Positions 1-11,720 of a stretch of DNA of 64,000 nt are shown here, in pieces (position 1 is the stretch's first letter; every line of letters starts with the position of its first letter). The translations under genes were made by a program, and so were the position numbers. The stretch covers positions 53,941,001-54,005,000 of the forward strand of contig NC_088916.1 of assembly GCF_963576675.1 (NCBI RefSeq), given 5' to 3'. Source of the DNA: Euphorbia lathyris. Taxonomy: Eukaryota > Streptophyta > Magnoliopsida > Malpighiales > Euphorbiaceae. The notes below the pieces were generated by a model. It searched no databases. It was not told the origin of the DNA and saw nothing but the letters and a program-made list of their open reading frames with translations.

Positions 1-1190
1 TGTCTAAGGACCGCTTCCAACTCGTTCTAGAGAGATCTAAGATGACAATTCATACTGTGGTCAAAACGGATCTCCAAACAGCGTTGAATGCCTTCCGTCC
101 TCCTTAAGAGTTTATTTTTCCTTCAGATAATATGGCCAAAGATGTTTTTATTCCATCCCACCACATTTCTTCTAAACTCCTCAGCAGTAAGGAGAACATT
201 AGAATGGGGTTGCCAATTATCCTTAACAAAGTTCCTGAACTCAGGATGGGTGTCCCAAGCAACAAGGTACCTAAACGGTCTATTCCCTTTGGGCCGATGA
301 CCTTTAACCAGCTTAACGAGAATAGGACTATGGTCCGAGTGGCGAAAAGGGAGGTTCAGCACGTTTACCTCAGGAAATCTATAGATCGCCGCTACATTCG
401 CATACACTTTATCCAACCGAACAAACACGTTGTTCCTTTTCTAGGTGAACTTGTGGCCAGCCGCACCAAGGTCCGATAGCCCGCAAAGATCCATATTCTG
501 CTTATGGTTAAGGCACCGGTTGATATAATGATTGCCCCCCCTTTCTGATCACTCATCCGGGCAATATCATTAAAGTCACCAGCGACCAACCAAGGATCCA
601 TCATATTCGTACTAATAGAGAACAGGATCTCCCAAAGCCTCTTCCGGTTAGTCAGGATCAGATCGGCATAGACAAAGGACACAAAGAAAGGTTTGTTGCC
701 AGGATAACACACCTTGCTATGAATGAATTGGTTATCAATAGTAATAATATCAATACTTACACGACCTGGCTTCCAAAAAAGCCAGATCCCCCCTGCTCGA
801 CCAGTCGCCTCCGACCTGACACACTTCCAATTCTTAAACTTTTTAACCACCTCATCTGCTTTAGAACCACTAACCTTGGTTTCAAGAAGAGCAAAACAAG
901 AAGGGTTAAATTGCTTAATAAGATCATTAACATGGATGCGGGTTGCCTTGCTAGCCGCACCTCTAACATTCCAAACAAAGAAGTCCATCAGAAGGAAGAC
1001 AACTGATCACAGGCACACACCCTAGAGCAGGTATTTATTCGGGGCTCCTGAGAGCCTAGAAGAGGTACCAGCCGACCCTCTTTTATCCCAAGAATCCAAA
1101 GAACCAAGGTTCTTTTTAAGGTTAGCCTTAGGTTTCTTCAAAAGAGACTTATTAACTCCTATAGACTTCCCAATTAGGGGGTCTACAAGG
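1..1190 (-). mobile_element. L1-type LINE fragment with endonuclease domain, cut by window edge
   Basis: Read leftward, this is the junction of a plant L1-type LINE: the tail of ORF1 (about 1190-1030) and then the start of ORF2 at 988. ORF2 opens with MDFFVWNVRGAASK, the usual start of the apurinic-type endonuclease (EEP) domain. It continues with ALLETKV (catalytic Glu), VAGDFNDI (Asp/Asn) and, in a second frame, SDHSPILV (terminal Asp/His). The change of frame lies roughly between 430 and 560. After the endonuclease comes the linker that normally precedes reverse transcriptase (AWDTHPEF, then WNKNIFG). The reverse transcriptase itself would lie left of base 1, outside the window. The copy is inactive because of the frame change. 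It is a repeat, not a host gene. Confidence 0.85.
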
Positions 1191-1646
1191 GGATTTAATT
1201 TTAATTTTCTAATAATTATTATTAATACTTATTTAGTAATTTATATTAAAAAAATAAAAACAAAAAAGTGAGCCACTTGACTCTCATATGAAAAAAGAAA
1301 GAAAAGAGAAAACGAGAAAGGAGGTATATTCCGAAAATAAAATAAAAAGTTAACCGTTATTATAATGAGATTAATAAAATGGTAAATCCTTAATTTTTAT
1401 TTTTGAACGCGCTCGATCTACCAACGGTTCATAATAATTCTGATATCCATTTCATTGAACACGTAGAGGGTGTTTGTAATTTAAATTTTCACTTTTTTGA
1501 TTCGACATTATTTTTTATTTATAATTTAAAAAACACACCAAAATAGTCTTTAGTTTCAAAATTGACATTATTTTGGTCTATTACCTTATTTATTTATTCA
1601 ATGTTCTTTTATTACAATAAAATCGTAATCGTAAAAAGTACTTTTT
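1191..1646. other. AT-rich stretch without recognisable gene
   Basis: Low-complexity AT-rich sequence between the LINE fragment and a dispersed repeat. No open frame of interest, RNA gene or clear repeat end was seen. Confidence 0.5.
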
Positions 1647-2172
1647 AGGGATAATGTGTAAAAATACCTCTAAAATTTACAGGTAGAAGCAATTTTACTT
1701 ATAATGTTTTAAATGGTGCAATTTTATCTCTAACATTGGCAGCTAAGAGCAATTTTACCCCTAACGTCGAATTTGATCAATTTTAGAAATAATTCATCAG
1801 ACTGTCTTCTCGATAATGAATTTTGTCATCCACACTTCTAATGTGAGTTATTTTATCACACATTAGTGACAAATCATAAATATATGATTAGACGTAAAAA
1901 AATCAAAATATACTATATATTTTACGAGTTGGACAAAAAAAAATTCAAAATGTTTCACCGAACTAATAAATATTAACCTCCAATTCTATTACAGAAAATA
2001 TGATTTTTTTTTAAATGAACTGATATGCAATTAACGTAGAATAATAAACAAAATATATATATTTTATAATAATATATAAAATTAACTAAATATTAGAAAT
2101 AAAATTATTTTTATTAAGGATAAAATTGCACCATATATTACGAATAAAATTTCTCTATTAGTAATAGTATTT
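1647..2172. repeat. Long-TIR repeat, family R, copy A (degenerate)
   Basis: The left part repeats units of the type AGCAATTTTACCCCTAACGT (best at 1749-1769), followed by a stretch about failing to bind that is shared closely with 12180-12300 (AAATAATTCATCA, GTCTTCTCG, ATGAAT.TTGTCATC). The right end near 2115-2160 carries the reverse complement of the left units (GATAAAATTGCACCAT). The layout is that of a non-autonomous DNA transposon with long inverted ends. Copies B (12067-12643) and C (26516-26990) are elsewhere in the window. This copy is worn and its exact ends and target duplication are not visible. Confidence 0.6.
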
Positions 2173-2183
2173 AGCATAAACGA

Positions 2184-2257
2184 TCCATTGTCGTCCAGTC
2201 CGGTTTAGGATATCTGGCCTTCACCCAGGCGACCCGGGTTCAAATCCGGGCAATGGT
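2184..2257 (+). pseudogene. tRNA-Glu(TTC)-like pseudogene
   Basis: The stretch folds as a nuclear tRNA-Glu: acceptor TCCATTG against CAATGG, anticodon stem TCTGG/CCAGG, anticodon loop CCTTCAC with anticodon TTC, and T-loop TTCAAAT. Box-A-like and box-B-like sequences are kept. Several changes argue against a working tRNA. The normally invariant T33 is C, the T stem has a G-G mismatch in the middle, the D loop is about three bases longer than usual, and the first acceptor pair is T-T. It lies about 50-130 bases upstream of the presumed leader exon of the F-box gene. A scan with a tRNA covariance model would settle its status. Confidence 0.7.
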
Positions 2258-2261
2258 TGTC

Positions 2262-2389
2262 TCCTACGTCAGAGAGCGATAGAGAGAGTCCACAGTGGAC
2301 AGTGATCTCAACTTTGTCCTCCTTTCGCAATCACCAGTCTTCCCCACTCTCTCTCTCTCTATATTCCATCACCTTCTTCCTCTCGTCAG
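2262..2389 (+). promoter_or_regulatory. Probable first, non-coding leader exon region of the F-box gene
   Basis: A CT-rich tract (repeated CTCTCT near 2347-2360) typical of plant leader sequences ends at TCGTCAG followed by GTAACA, a good splice donor at 2390. A second leader exon would run from about 2729 (after GAATTAG) to 2812. The transcription start is not determined. The region starts right after the tRNA-like sequence. Confidence 0.45.
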
Positions 2390-2801
2390 GTAACAAAAAA
2401 ATCTTTTATGAATCATACCTTTTTTGATCTTATTATATTTATTAGATCTGATGATTCCTTTTCTTACCTACTCCCCTTCATAACCTAAACATCTTGGAAT
2501 CTGTCCTTTCTTCCTTACCCTACCAATGGTTGGCTGTATTTTGTATGTGTAAATTCTCCTTCATAATTCCCTAAATTGAGGGTTTCTATTGAAATAATGT
2601 TGAATTGCTAATGTCCCTTGAAAGTTGCTTAATTATAATATTGATTTGACGTGAGCTCTTAATTCCTGGAATTTGGAGTTTAAGGTTACAATAAATTGAT
2701 AATAATCTCTCTTTCTTTGGTGAATTAGAATTTGAGCCAAATTATCAATTGAAGCAATCTCTTGGTGGTTCGGCAATCCTCACGATAAAAGCTTGCGCCT
2801 G

Positions 2802-2812
2802 ATGGAAATATG
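2802..2812 (+). promoter_or_regulatory. Minimal upstream ORF overlapping the F-box start codon
   Basis: The exon ends ATGGAAATATG followed by GTAAGC. After splicing to 4236 the first ATG (2802) reads M-E-I-stop. Its TGA is built across the splice junction and overlaps the main start codon (2810) as ATGA. This arrangement only appears in the spliced message. It could lower or couple translation of the main frame. It is inferred from predicted splice sites only. Confidence 0.45.
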
Positions 2813-5800
2813 GTAAGCAAACCTAACCTTCTATACGTGGTTCCTTGCTTTTTGTGTGTGTTCTTAGGCTTTGCTAATGCTAGTGCCAGTTCCCCTTATT
2901 TTCACAGTATATGTTGATTGTTCGTTTCCGAATGTTCTCATAGGGAGCCAACTCTTTTGTTTTGATAAATGTTGTGCCGTTTGAATTTTTGTCTGCAATG
3001 ATGATGACAATTGACATGCTCAATGAATTCGACTTTTTATGCATCTATCCTTGGTACTAGATTGATAAAGCGTATTTGAGGAATTTCTTCTTGTTGATGT
3101 GCGGTTGTAATTCATTTCTGTATTTTGGATAGCATGGTCTTTTGTGGTCGAGGAAGACCTGCATGAGACAGTGAGAAAGTTTTTGAGAGGTTTCATTTCT
3201 CCTTTAAGAATTCTGTTTATTCCACCGGCATCTGCATTGATGCTGCTTTAACAGTGAAAGTATGAGCGTTGAGGAAAAGGGGAGGCAAATATGCCTCATG
3301 AAGAGTGGTATAGATTCTACTAGTCCTTTTAGAAATCCGGTTGTTATCTTGGCTCAATATTCAGCTCCATCTATTCTCTTGTTCTTTCCCAACTTTGCAA
3401 TTCTTTATGTTGAAAATTGGGCTGCTTTTCTTGGAGTATGTATATGCTACTCTTCCTTACAGAATATCCAATCTACTGGAGCTTATCAGTTATCCCTATA
3501 GCAGTCATCTTCATTCTTATGAAAGAATATGTTTAAAAGATTACCTATGAGGTCTCAAGAGGAACCGGCTCTCTCAAAAATATGATTCAACTATCTTTTC
3601 TACAATATAACATTTCTTCCATATTGTATTTTGTTAATCTAAAGTTAGCTGACCAAGAAAAGTTATTTATTCTGACATGCATTCAGGGATATACTTGTAC
3701 CTCTATGAATTAACAGATTTAACATTACCAGAACTGTAAAAATCTGACTTGGAAAGGATGACTTTTATCATAAGTTTAGTTAACAACATGGACGGAGTTC
3801 TCTCTGATTGACATCTTCCTGTTTCCTTATCATTTTATGACTGTATCTAATTCTGTGGTGGATGTTTCTTTAGTTTATCCTGTCATTGGTTTTTTTACCT
3901 TTTTCTATTTTACATCCCAGCACTGTGGAGGCGCTAACATGACCTTTTTTTTGTTATGGAACTATTTCCTTATTGTTAAACCGATGAAGGGGCTGAAAAA
4001 TTAAGGATAGTCTTTTCACTGATGTGAATGTTGTTATTATGAAGTTTGGATGATGTCCTTTTTCTTCCTCATTTCTCCGTAAATGCTTACTAGTCAGAAA
4101 TAACTGACTGGCCTCTGTTTATTTCTGTTGCTGGTGTTTGGTTTGAATTTTTGTTCAAGCATACAGTTGACGAACTTGGTTTCCTTCATCTGTTTATGTG
4201 ATATCTGAATCTTCTTTTCCCCATGAATTTTTCAGAGGCAAAGAGAACCACCAAAAGTCCCTTGCATTGAGACAGTGCAAGACAGAATCAGCAGCTTGCC
4301 TGGGCATGTTGTAGACCAAATTTTGTCACATTTGTCAATTAAAGATGCAGTAAGAACCAGTGCTTTGTCAAGGAAATGGAGGTACAGATGGTCAAAAGTT
4401 CCAAACCTCGTGTTTGATAGTCACTGTCTCTCAGTTCACTCACAAGATCAAACAGTTCTCAGGAATAAGCTTGTGAACGTTGTTGATCATGTGCTTTTAC
4501 TTCATAATGCTCCAATACATAAATTCAAACTTTCGCACCGAGATCTTCTAGGAGTAACTGACATTGATCGATGGATTCTTCATTTATCTAGAAGTTCTGT
4601 GAAAGAATTCGTACTTGAAATATGGAAGGGGCAGCGTTACAAAGTTCCTACTTCTTTGTTCTCGTTTGAGCATTTGAGTCATTTGGAACTATTTAACTGT
4701 TTGCTGAAACCTCCTCTAACATTCAAAGGCTTTCGGAATTTGAAGAGCCTTGACCTTCAGCATATTACCATCACTCAGAATGTGTTTGAGAATTTAATTA
4801 TCAGCTGCCCACTTCTGGAGAGGTTGACTTTGATGAACTTTGATGGTTTTGCTCACCTCAACATCAATGCCCCAAATCTTCAATTTTTTTGACATCGGAG
4901 GTGTTTATGATGATGTTAATTTTGAAAACACCTTTCAATTAACTTTAGTTTCTATTGGCTTGTATGTGAATGTAACAAATAACCGCAATTTGGCCTATGG
5001 GAGTTCTAGCAAATTACTGAGGTTCTTCGCTAATCTGCCTCATATTCGAAGACTCGAGATTCAGAGTTACTTTCTCAAGGTAATGGTTCTAATAATATCC
5101 TTCACAGAGGTTTGTTTTGAAATGTGCAAATATACACTCATCGGAAATATATATATATATATAATAATGCTGATACTGACATGGTGTATTTGATCTGCTA
5201 GACAAAGATATTTGTAAAACATACATGTTTTGAATGCCACTTTGTTATATGTATTTGAGATGTAGATCCATACCGTGATTCTTTTTCTTTTATTTGCTCC
5301 AGTATTTGTGTATTGGCAATACACCCAGCAGATTGCCAAAACCATGCATCGATCTGAATTACCTTTCTATACGCATAAATTTCAATGATATGGATGAGAA
5401 TTCAGCTGCCTTGTGCCTTTTAAGAAGTTCCCCAAATGTGCAAGAGTTGGAGATACTGGTAAGCTTCTTTTTATCTTGTTATGTACATTACTGTGATTTT
5501 TCTGGTGGACTAGTAATTCAAACATTTCCTTCACGTTTCGCCAATTTTATGGCTAGTATTCATTTTTGTAACTGCAACTTATGAAGGAATTTGCAACTTC
5601 CTGACTTCATGTAGGCACGTCCGGAGGATCATGCTAATACAAAAGCAGTAACGAATCTTTGGGAAGATAATCAGTGGAACAATTTATTCAGCCAACTAAG
5701 AATAGCAAAAATTGTTGCCATCAATGGTTCCAAGTCGGAACTTGATTTCATTGAGTTTCTGCTTTCAAACTCTCCTGTGCTGGAGAGAATGACTGTTAAG

Positions 5801-5896
5801 CCAGGTTGTGATGATGGAGGATGGGAGTTGCTAAAAGAGTTGCTGCGTTTCCGGCGTGCCTCGGTTCATGCAGAAATCATCTATCTTGATCCTTAG
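2810..5896 (+). CDS. F-box/FBD/LRR-repeat protein (At1g13570-like), frameshifted copy
   Basis: Likely coding exons are 2810-2812 (only the ATG), 4236-5079, 5303-5458 and 5615-5896, all with GT-AG introns. Ignoring one extra base they give about 427 aa, the usual size for this family. The N-terminus has a classic F-box (DRISSLPGHVVDQILSHL, then RTSALSRKWRYRW). Leucine-rich stretches follow, then an FBD-type C-terminus (ELDFIEFLLSNSPVLERM, then ending HAEIIYLDP). F-box proteins of this type are substrate adaptors of SCF (SKP1-CUL1) ubiquitin ligases. The target here is unknown. The frame breaks at a run of seven T (4884-4890): after NAPNLQFF the reading frame stops, while the family-like sequence continues one base out of frame. 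Everything downstream is open, so the break is recent, an allele, or a sequence error. As read, the product ends at about 219 aa and lacks the FBD part. Confidence 0.85.
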
Positions 5897-6540
5897 TATC
5901 TGTTGTGTTGTTTTGCAGCCATTAAACAAACTACAGCATGTAAATAATTACTAAATTGGTATGAAATTTTGTCATCTTCTACCTGTTACTATATTACCAA
6001 TAATTTGCCTTTTATGATGAATAAGCTGAATCCATGAAATGTTGTTAAGTGTTTCTGTGAGCTAAAATGTTGGTTGTGTTTTACTTTGACGGTATAAGTT
6101 TGTTGACATGAATTTAGTCTTCAGAAAAAAGAAAATGCAGATGATGTCATCATGTACAGAAATAAATAAGAAGAGGCATTATATAAAGACTAAAAATTAT
6201 TCATATGCATTAGTAATAGTTTATTCAACAAGAATCAGAGGACTATTTTTCTAGAATAAATAATAGAAACTTATATCTTAAAGCACTATTTTTCTGCTCA
6301 CCAACCCTTCTACTTGTGGTAGAAGCCTAGCTGAAAGTTTAGGTGCGTTCCAACTTTCCAATTGCATGTTTGCTAAAAACATTCCCATGAATCTGACGAC
6401 AAATCTGATGTTGGTGACGAAGCTGATATTTTATCAGATTCTTAATCTTTTTTTTTTTTTGTCATGTTAATCTCTACTTATCAAATTATTTAATTATAAA
6501 CATTTGATCCAGTTATTTTGACTTTTAAAATAGAACAAAC
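5897..6540. other. 3' UTR of the F-box gene and AT-rich intergenic DNA
   Basis: Transcript end signals are not sharply defined. AATAAA-like words occur around 6160 and 6255. No further gene was seen. Confidence 0.4.
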
Positions 6541-6935
6541 GGGGCGTTTGGTATTCTATTGGGATAGAGATAGGGATAAAGGTTGGGATAGGGATAAGGA
6601 TAAATGGTTGGGAAAAGGATAAAAATATGTTGTCGAGAATTATTATTCAATGTTTGGTACGTGGGATATGGATAGGGATAAAATAATACATTTTACTATT
6701 TTAACCATATTTAAACTACATAACATTAATTTGAGGGATAAGATGGACTTTTCCATCCTATTAAAATCGCAGGAGCTTATCCCACCTCCTTATACCACCC
6801 CCTCCTGGGTATAGGATTTGAGGGATAAATCCCTCGTCCGTCTCACTCTTCTATCTCCCAAACAAACACGGGATAACTTATCTCGTATTTTTTTATCCCT
6901 ATCCCACCTCCTATATCCCTTCTAACAAACACCCC
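6541..6935. mobile_element. MITE-like foldback element with GGGGCGTTTGGTA ends
   Basis: The left end GGGGCGTTTGGTA and the right end TAACAAACACCCC form imperfect inverted repeats that continue inward as GGGATAGGGATAA against TTATCCCTATCCC-type words. The element is about 395 bp, has no coding potential and has the build of a non-autonomous DNA transposon. No convincing target duplication was found (AAA on both sides is possible). Confidence 0.6.
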
Positions 6936-9900
6936 GAAAGAGAACAAACATTTAGACTAACTAACTGTCATTCATGAAAGTTTCTTGAGTCTCTTCCTGG
7001 TGCGAGTTTTGTTAGTCTCTTCCTAGTAAGAGTGTTTTTGCTAATTGTTATTTGAAAGTCTTAACAGAGTCGTGTATGACAAACCTCTCCCTCATGGAAA
7101 TTGAACAAGGTAATCCATTGGATTTCACCTCAGCGCAAGTAAGGGCTTATGATCGTAATAAAGGGTTACCCCTAGTTGGGAAATTCTTGTCTACCCGGCC
7201 GATTAGTTTCTAGGCTACGAAAATCAAGCTAGCAGATCTATGACAACCAAGAAGGAGCATTCCTATCACTGAGTTGGATTCCAATCTGTTTGTGTTCAAG
7301 TTCTTTCATGTTTTTTTTTTTTATCATGATCATGTTCTAGAGAAGGCTTGTGGTCTTTGATAATCATCTTTTGGTTTTGAATGAATGGAAATTGGATAGT
7401 GCGCCGAAAATCAATTTCGCTTGTCTTTGCTGATTTTTGGATCCAGGTGTATGATCTTCCATCGGGTTCTATGTCCGAAACAATTGATAATCAAATTGGT
7501 AACTATAATGACTAGTTATTGGAATATGATTGTACCCATAATGTTGGACTTAACATACAGTCAATGAGAATCAAAGTACATATTGATGTAAGACTCCATC
7601 TGAAACATGTGAAGAAGGTTAAGCAGTCACAATCAAAATGGTCTTTCAATTCATTTAAATATGAGCGTCTGAGCAATTCCTATTATTATTGTGGCTTATT
7701 GGGTCATACATAGCGTTTATGCGAGTTGAATTTTAGTGTTCCGGCAAGAGAACTAAGAAAAGAGTGGGAAGACTGGCTGAAAGCTCTAGTGAGTGGCGAC
7801 CAACGAGGTTTGAAGTGGCTTTGTGAACCAGACAACATTGGTAGTGGCGGTGAAGTCGGAGGTGGCAGCGACGGTGTAGTATTTCAAAACCCTAATTTTT
7901 CTCTTTGTAGTTATGGTAATGTTGCATGTCACGTATTTCGAGGCATGAATAAAGGAAGTTCAAATATTCCCTTTATCTTAAGAATCTGGTAATACTACGG
8001 CTGCTCATCGCTTTCGCTTCGAGATGGTATGGTTGAAGGAGGTTGAATTCTCTAAACTCGTGAAGCATCGGTGATTGAAAGGGCAAAATTTGTTAGTGGT
8101 GCCGAAGCTCTCAACCTGTTTATACTCGATGGAACTATGAGGAAAAATTATGTCTCGTTTTGCGTAGAAGATTAATCAATGTACTCGGCTACTAGCCATT
8201 TTACAAGATAAAGAGGATACTGCTTATGCAAATTGTTTATTTACAGCAAAATAGAATCTTAACTACTAGGTGGAGGTTAAGAAGATCTATTGGTGTCAGA
8301 GGACGAAGAAATTTTGGATTTCTAAAGGTGATTCTAATACTAAGTTTTTTCATGCATGTGTGAATATTTGGAAAAAGGTAAACCGTAATATTGATATGTT
8401 TATTAATGAGAGGGGTGGTGAGGTTACTGATTTTAATGGTATCAACGGTGTTGTTAAAGATTATTATTTTTATCAATGTTTTTCATGTTTCTAAAGTCAA
8501 TTGTTATAATACGTTGAAGTTTTTTCTTATTTTATATCGAATGCTATGAACGAGGGCTTTGTGGTTCCATTTATATTAGAAGAGTTCAGGATTGCAGTTT
8601 TTCAAATGCATTCGGATAAGTCTCCCGGCTTAAATGGTTTAAACCCGAGTTTTCTCAGTATTTCTGGAGTTTGATTAGGCATGAGATTTTTTAAGCGTGT
8701 ATTGATTGGTTGGCCTGGAAGAAATTCCCTCTTAATCTGAACAATACTATTATTATTTTTATTCCTAAGTGTGATGTTCTGACTCGTTTGATTGAGTTAC
8801 AGCCCATTTCATGTTGTAACGTCCTTTACATAATTATCGCGAAGGTTCTAGCTAATAGGTTGAAGGTTTGTCTTCCTGCTCTTATCTTTGATAGCCAGTC
8901 TTCCTTTGTACCTGAAAGGTCTCTGATTAATAATGTTCTTGTCACTTTCGAGTCTTTACATTAGATGAAAAGAAAATCTTTGGGCAAGAAGGGGGAGGTG
9001 GCATTTAAAATTGATATCAATAAAGCCAATGACAAGGTGGATTAGGGTTTCCTAAAGATTGTGATGATTTGTATGGGTTTTAGTGATTGTTGGGTTGACT
9101 AGATCATGCTCTATATTTCGAATGTTTCTTATTCTACCTCTATAAATGGTTCACTTGTTGGCCCTTTCTCTCCGGGTAGAGGCTTAAGGCAGGGAGACCC
9201 ATTCTCGCCTTATCTTTTTTTTTATATGTGTGGAGGTCCTCTCAAAGCTTATTCAGAAGGTTGAGGTGGATGTGAAGATCCAAGGTTGTCGTGTCTGTAG
9301 GGGTGCTCCTATTGTTTCACACCTTCTATTTACTGATGATAATCTTATGTTCTTTGGTGCTCTAATGTTTCATCAGCTACACACAACTCTATTTTCTCGC
9401 TTCTTTAGGTCCATTCGACTCTTGACACTAGGCGTTAACTAGGCTTGCGATCTCTCTTTGGCATGTCTAAATGTGTTATTTTTTTAGTTTCTTAAAGATC
9501 ATTCGAGGAAGAGGTTTAATAGTTTGAGTATGTAGTTTCTTTCTAGTGCTGATAAGGATGTGCTTTTAAAGTCTATTGCTCGGACTTTTCCAATCTTTTG
9601 CATGAGTGTGTTGCTTCTGCCTAAATTAGTATTTGAAGATTTGGGAAAGATGATGAGCTCTTTTTGGTGGGTGTAAGAAGGAGAATTCTAAGCAGAATAT
9701 TCACTGATGTGTTAGGACTCGACTATGTGATAAGAAAGGTAAGGGGATCTCAAGTTTTAAGACTTGTATGCTTATAATATTTCGTTGACTGAAAATCAAG
9801 GGTGGAAGTTTATTAATCAACCTCAGGCTTTGGTTAGTAGGACTTTCAAAGTTAAATACTATTCTAAGGATACTTTCATTTCCTCTAAATTGAGCACTAA

Positions 9901-10154
9901 TCCTAGTAATTTTTGGAGGAGCATGTGGGGTTTTATTGGCTTGGTTGACTTCATTGATGTGTGGAGGGATCCTTAGATGATTTGGGATAGCAATTTTGTT
10001 GTTACCTCTACTTGTATTTCGGGTATGAAAAATGCAAAAGTGGCTGAATTTTTTTTATGGATGGTGCTCAGATTTGGGATTGGGTAAGGTGCATGATTGT
10101 TTCTCTCGAGCGGAGGCTAAGCTTATTTGTAATATGGTTATTCCTTGAAATCAG

Positions 10155-10941
10155 GAGAAAATTTATTATATGCCCGGTATACTACTAGGATAGATGATGT
10201 GGTATGCCTAGCCCAATCAAATTAAAACAACAGTCAAAAGGCCTTTTATTCATGTAAAAGAAAGTGCAGTTAATTAGAAAAATAACTATTCTTGTCCCGC
10301 CTCTTTACGTCCATAGGAAACTTAATCATTAATCTATTAACACCAACCGCCTCTCTCAATTAGTACTCCAATAATTAATTGCTATTCTTCCTTTATTGGT
10401 ATTTGTCTGCCATAAGAGAAAATTTATTATGTGCCCGGCATACCACTAGGATAGATGATGTGGTATGCCTGGCCCAATCAAATTAAAACAGCTGTCAAAA
10501 GGCATTTTATTATTCATGTAAAAGAAAGTGCAATTAATTAGAAAAATAACTATTCTTGTCCCGCCTTTTTACGTCCATAGGAAACCTAATCATTAATCTA
10601 TTAACACCATCCGCCTCTCTCAATTAGTACTCCAATAATTAATTGCTATTCTTCCTTTATTGGCATTTGTTTGCCATAAGAGAAAATTTATTATGTGCCC
10701 GACATACCACTAGGATAGATGATGTGGTATGCCTGGCCCAATCAAATTAAAACAGCGGTCAAAAGGTCTTTTATTATTCATGTAAAAGAAAGTGCAGTTA
10801 ATTAGAAAAATAACTCTTCTTGTCCCGTCTCTTTACGTGCATAGGAAATCTAATCATTAATCTATTAACACCAGCCGCTTCTTTCAATTAGTACTCCAAT
10901 AATTAATTGCTATTCTTCCTTTATTGGCATTTGTCTGCCAT
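10155..10941 (+). repeat. Triplicated MULE left end, three units of about 262 bp
   Basis: Units start at 10155, 10416 and 10680, each with GAGAAAATTTATTAT(A/G)TGCCCGG, and end near the word TTTGTCTGCCATAA. The units differ by only scattered bases. Each contains a complete terminal inverted repeat, so the element has three potential left ends against one right end. Confidence 0.85.
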
Positions 10942-11373
10942 AATTATACAGGAATCAAGTGTAAGTTCCTTCAACATTGAACTTTTCAATATTATTATAT
11001 CAATTTTTCTTTTTCTTTTGCTATTCTTTATTTTGTTATTTTTGTTCATGTTCGATTTTTGGTGTTTTTTTTTAATTTTTTTATAAAATTTAAACCCAAT
11101 TTACTAAATAGCTTTAGAAATTGATTAAATATATCATGATTATTGATTATTTATATATTAATTGTATATTGCAGACTAATCATATACATTAGACATGGTT
11201 ATTCAATATTCTATATTATATATTCTGTTGAAATAATAATTGTTATGATGGTTTGTAAATTATTATTTTTTTATGAAACTCCATAATATATATTGATTTT
11301 GATCCGACTCCTTAATACGATTTTTTATACATTCTAAAATTATATGTTTTTCTATTCATTCATTATAGGAGAC

Positions 11374-11720
11374 ATGGAAGAATCAATTGAAACTACAATA
11401 AATTTAAGTGAGGAAAATCAGGTTAATAAAGTGGATAATCTTATTGTTCAAAAAAAAAAGTGGATAATCTTATGGGAACTACCGTAAATGGAGAAAAAGA
11501 AGCATACAATTTGCATAACAGTTATGCAATACGAATTGGATTTAGTATTAGAAAATCTAGAAAAAGACATGGTGCTGATGGAAACATACGACATAGAGAA
11601 TATTGTTGCTCAAAAGAAGGTAAAATGTATGATAAAGACTTTTCAACAAAGCAACGCCATATTATGCTCCCATTTGATAACACAGAGGTCAACAATTGTA
11701 GCAGGAGGACCCTTTCTCGC
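11374..11720 (+). pseudogene. FAR1/FRS-type DNA-binding domain remnant
   Basis: After a splice-acceptor-like CATTATAG, an ATG at 11374 opens an acidic N-terminus. A duplication of GTGGATAATCTTAT flanking an A10 run shifts the frame. The second frame gives EKEAYNLHNSYAIRIGFSI, then RKSRKR and REYCCSKEGK. That is the hallmark N-terminal part of the FAR1 (WRKY-GCM1-type zinc finger) domain. Family similarity is lost after SKEGK and no MULE transposase core or SWIM finger follows. It is best seen as a relic of the MULE's own gene or a captured FRS fragment. Confidence 0.65.
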
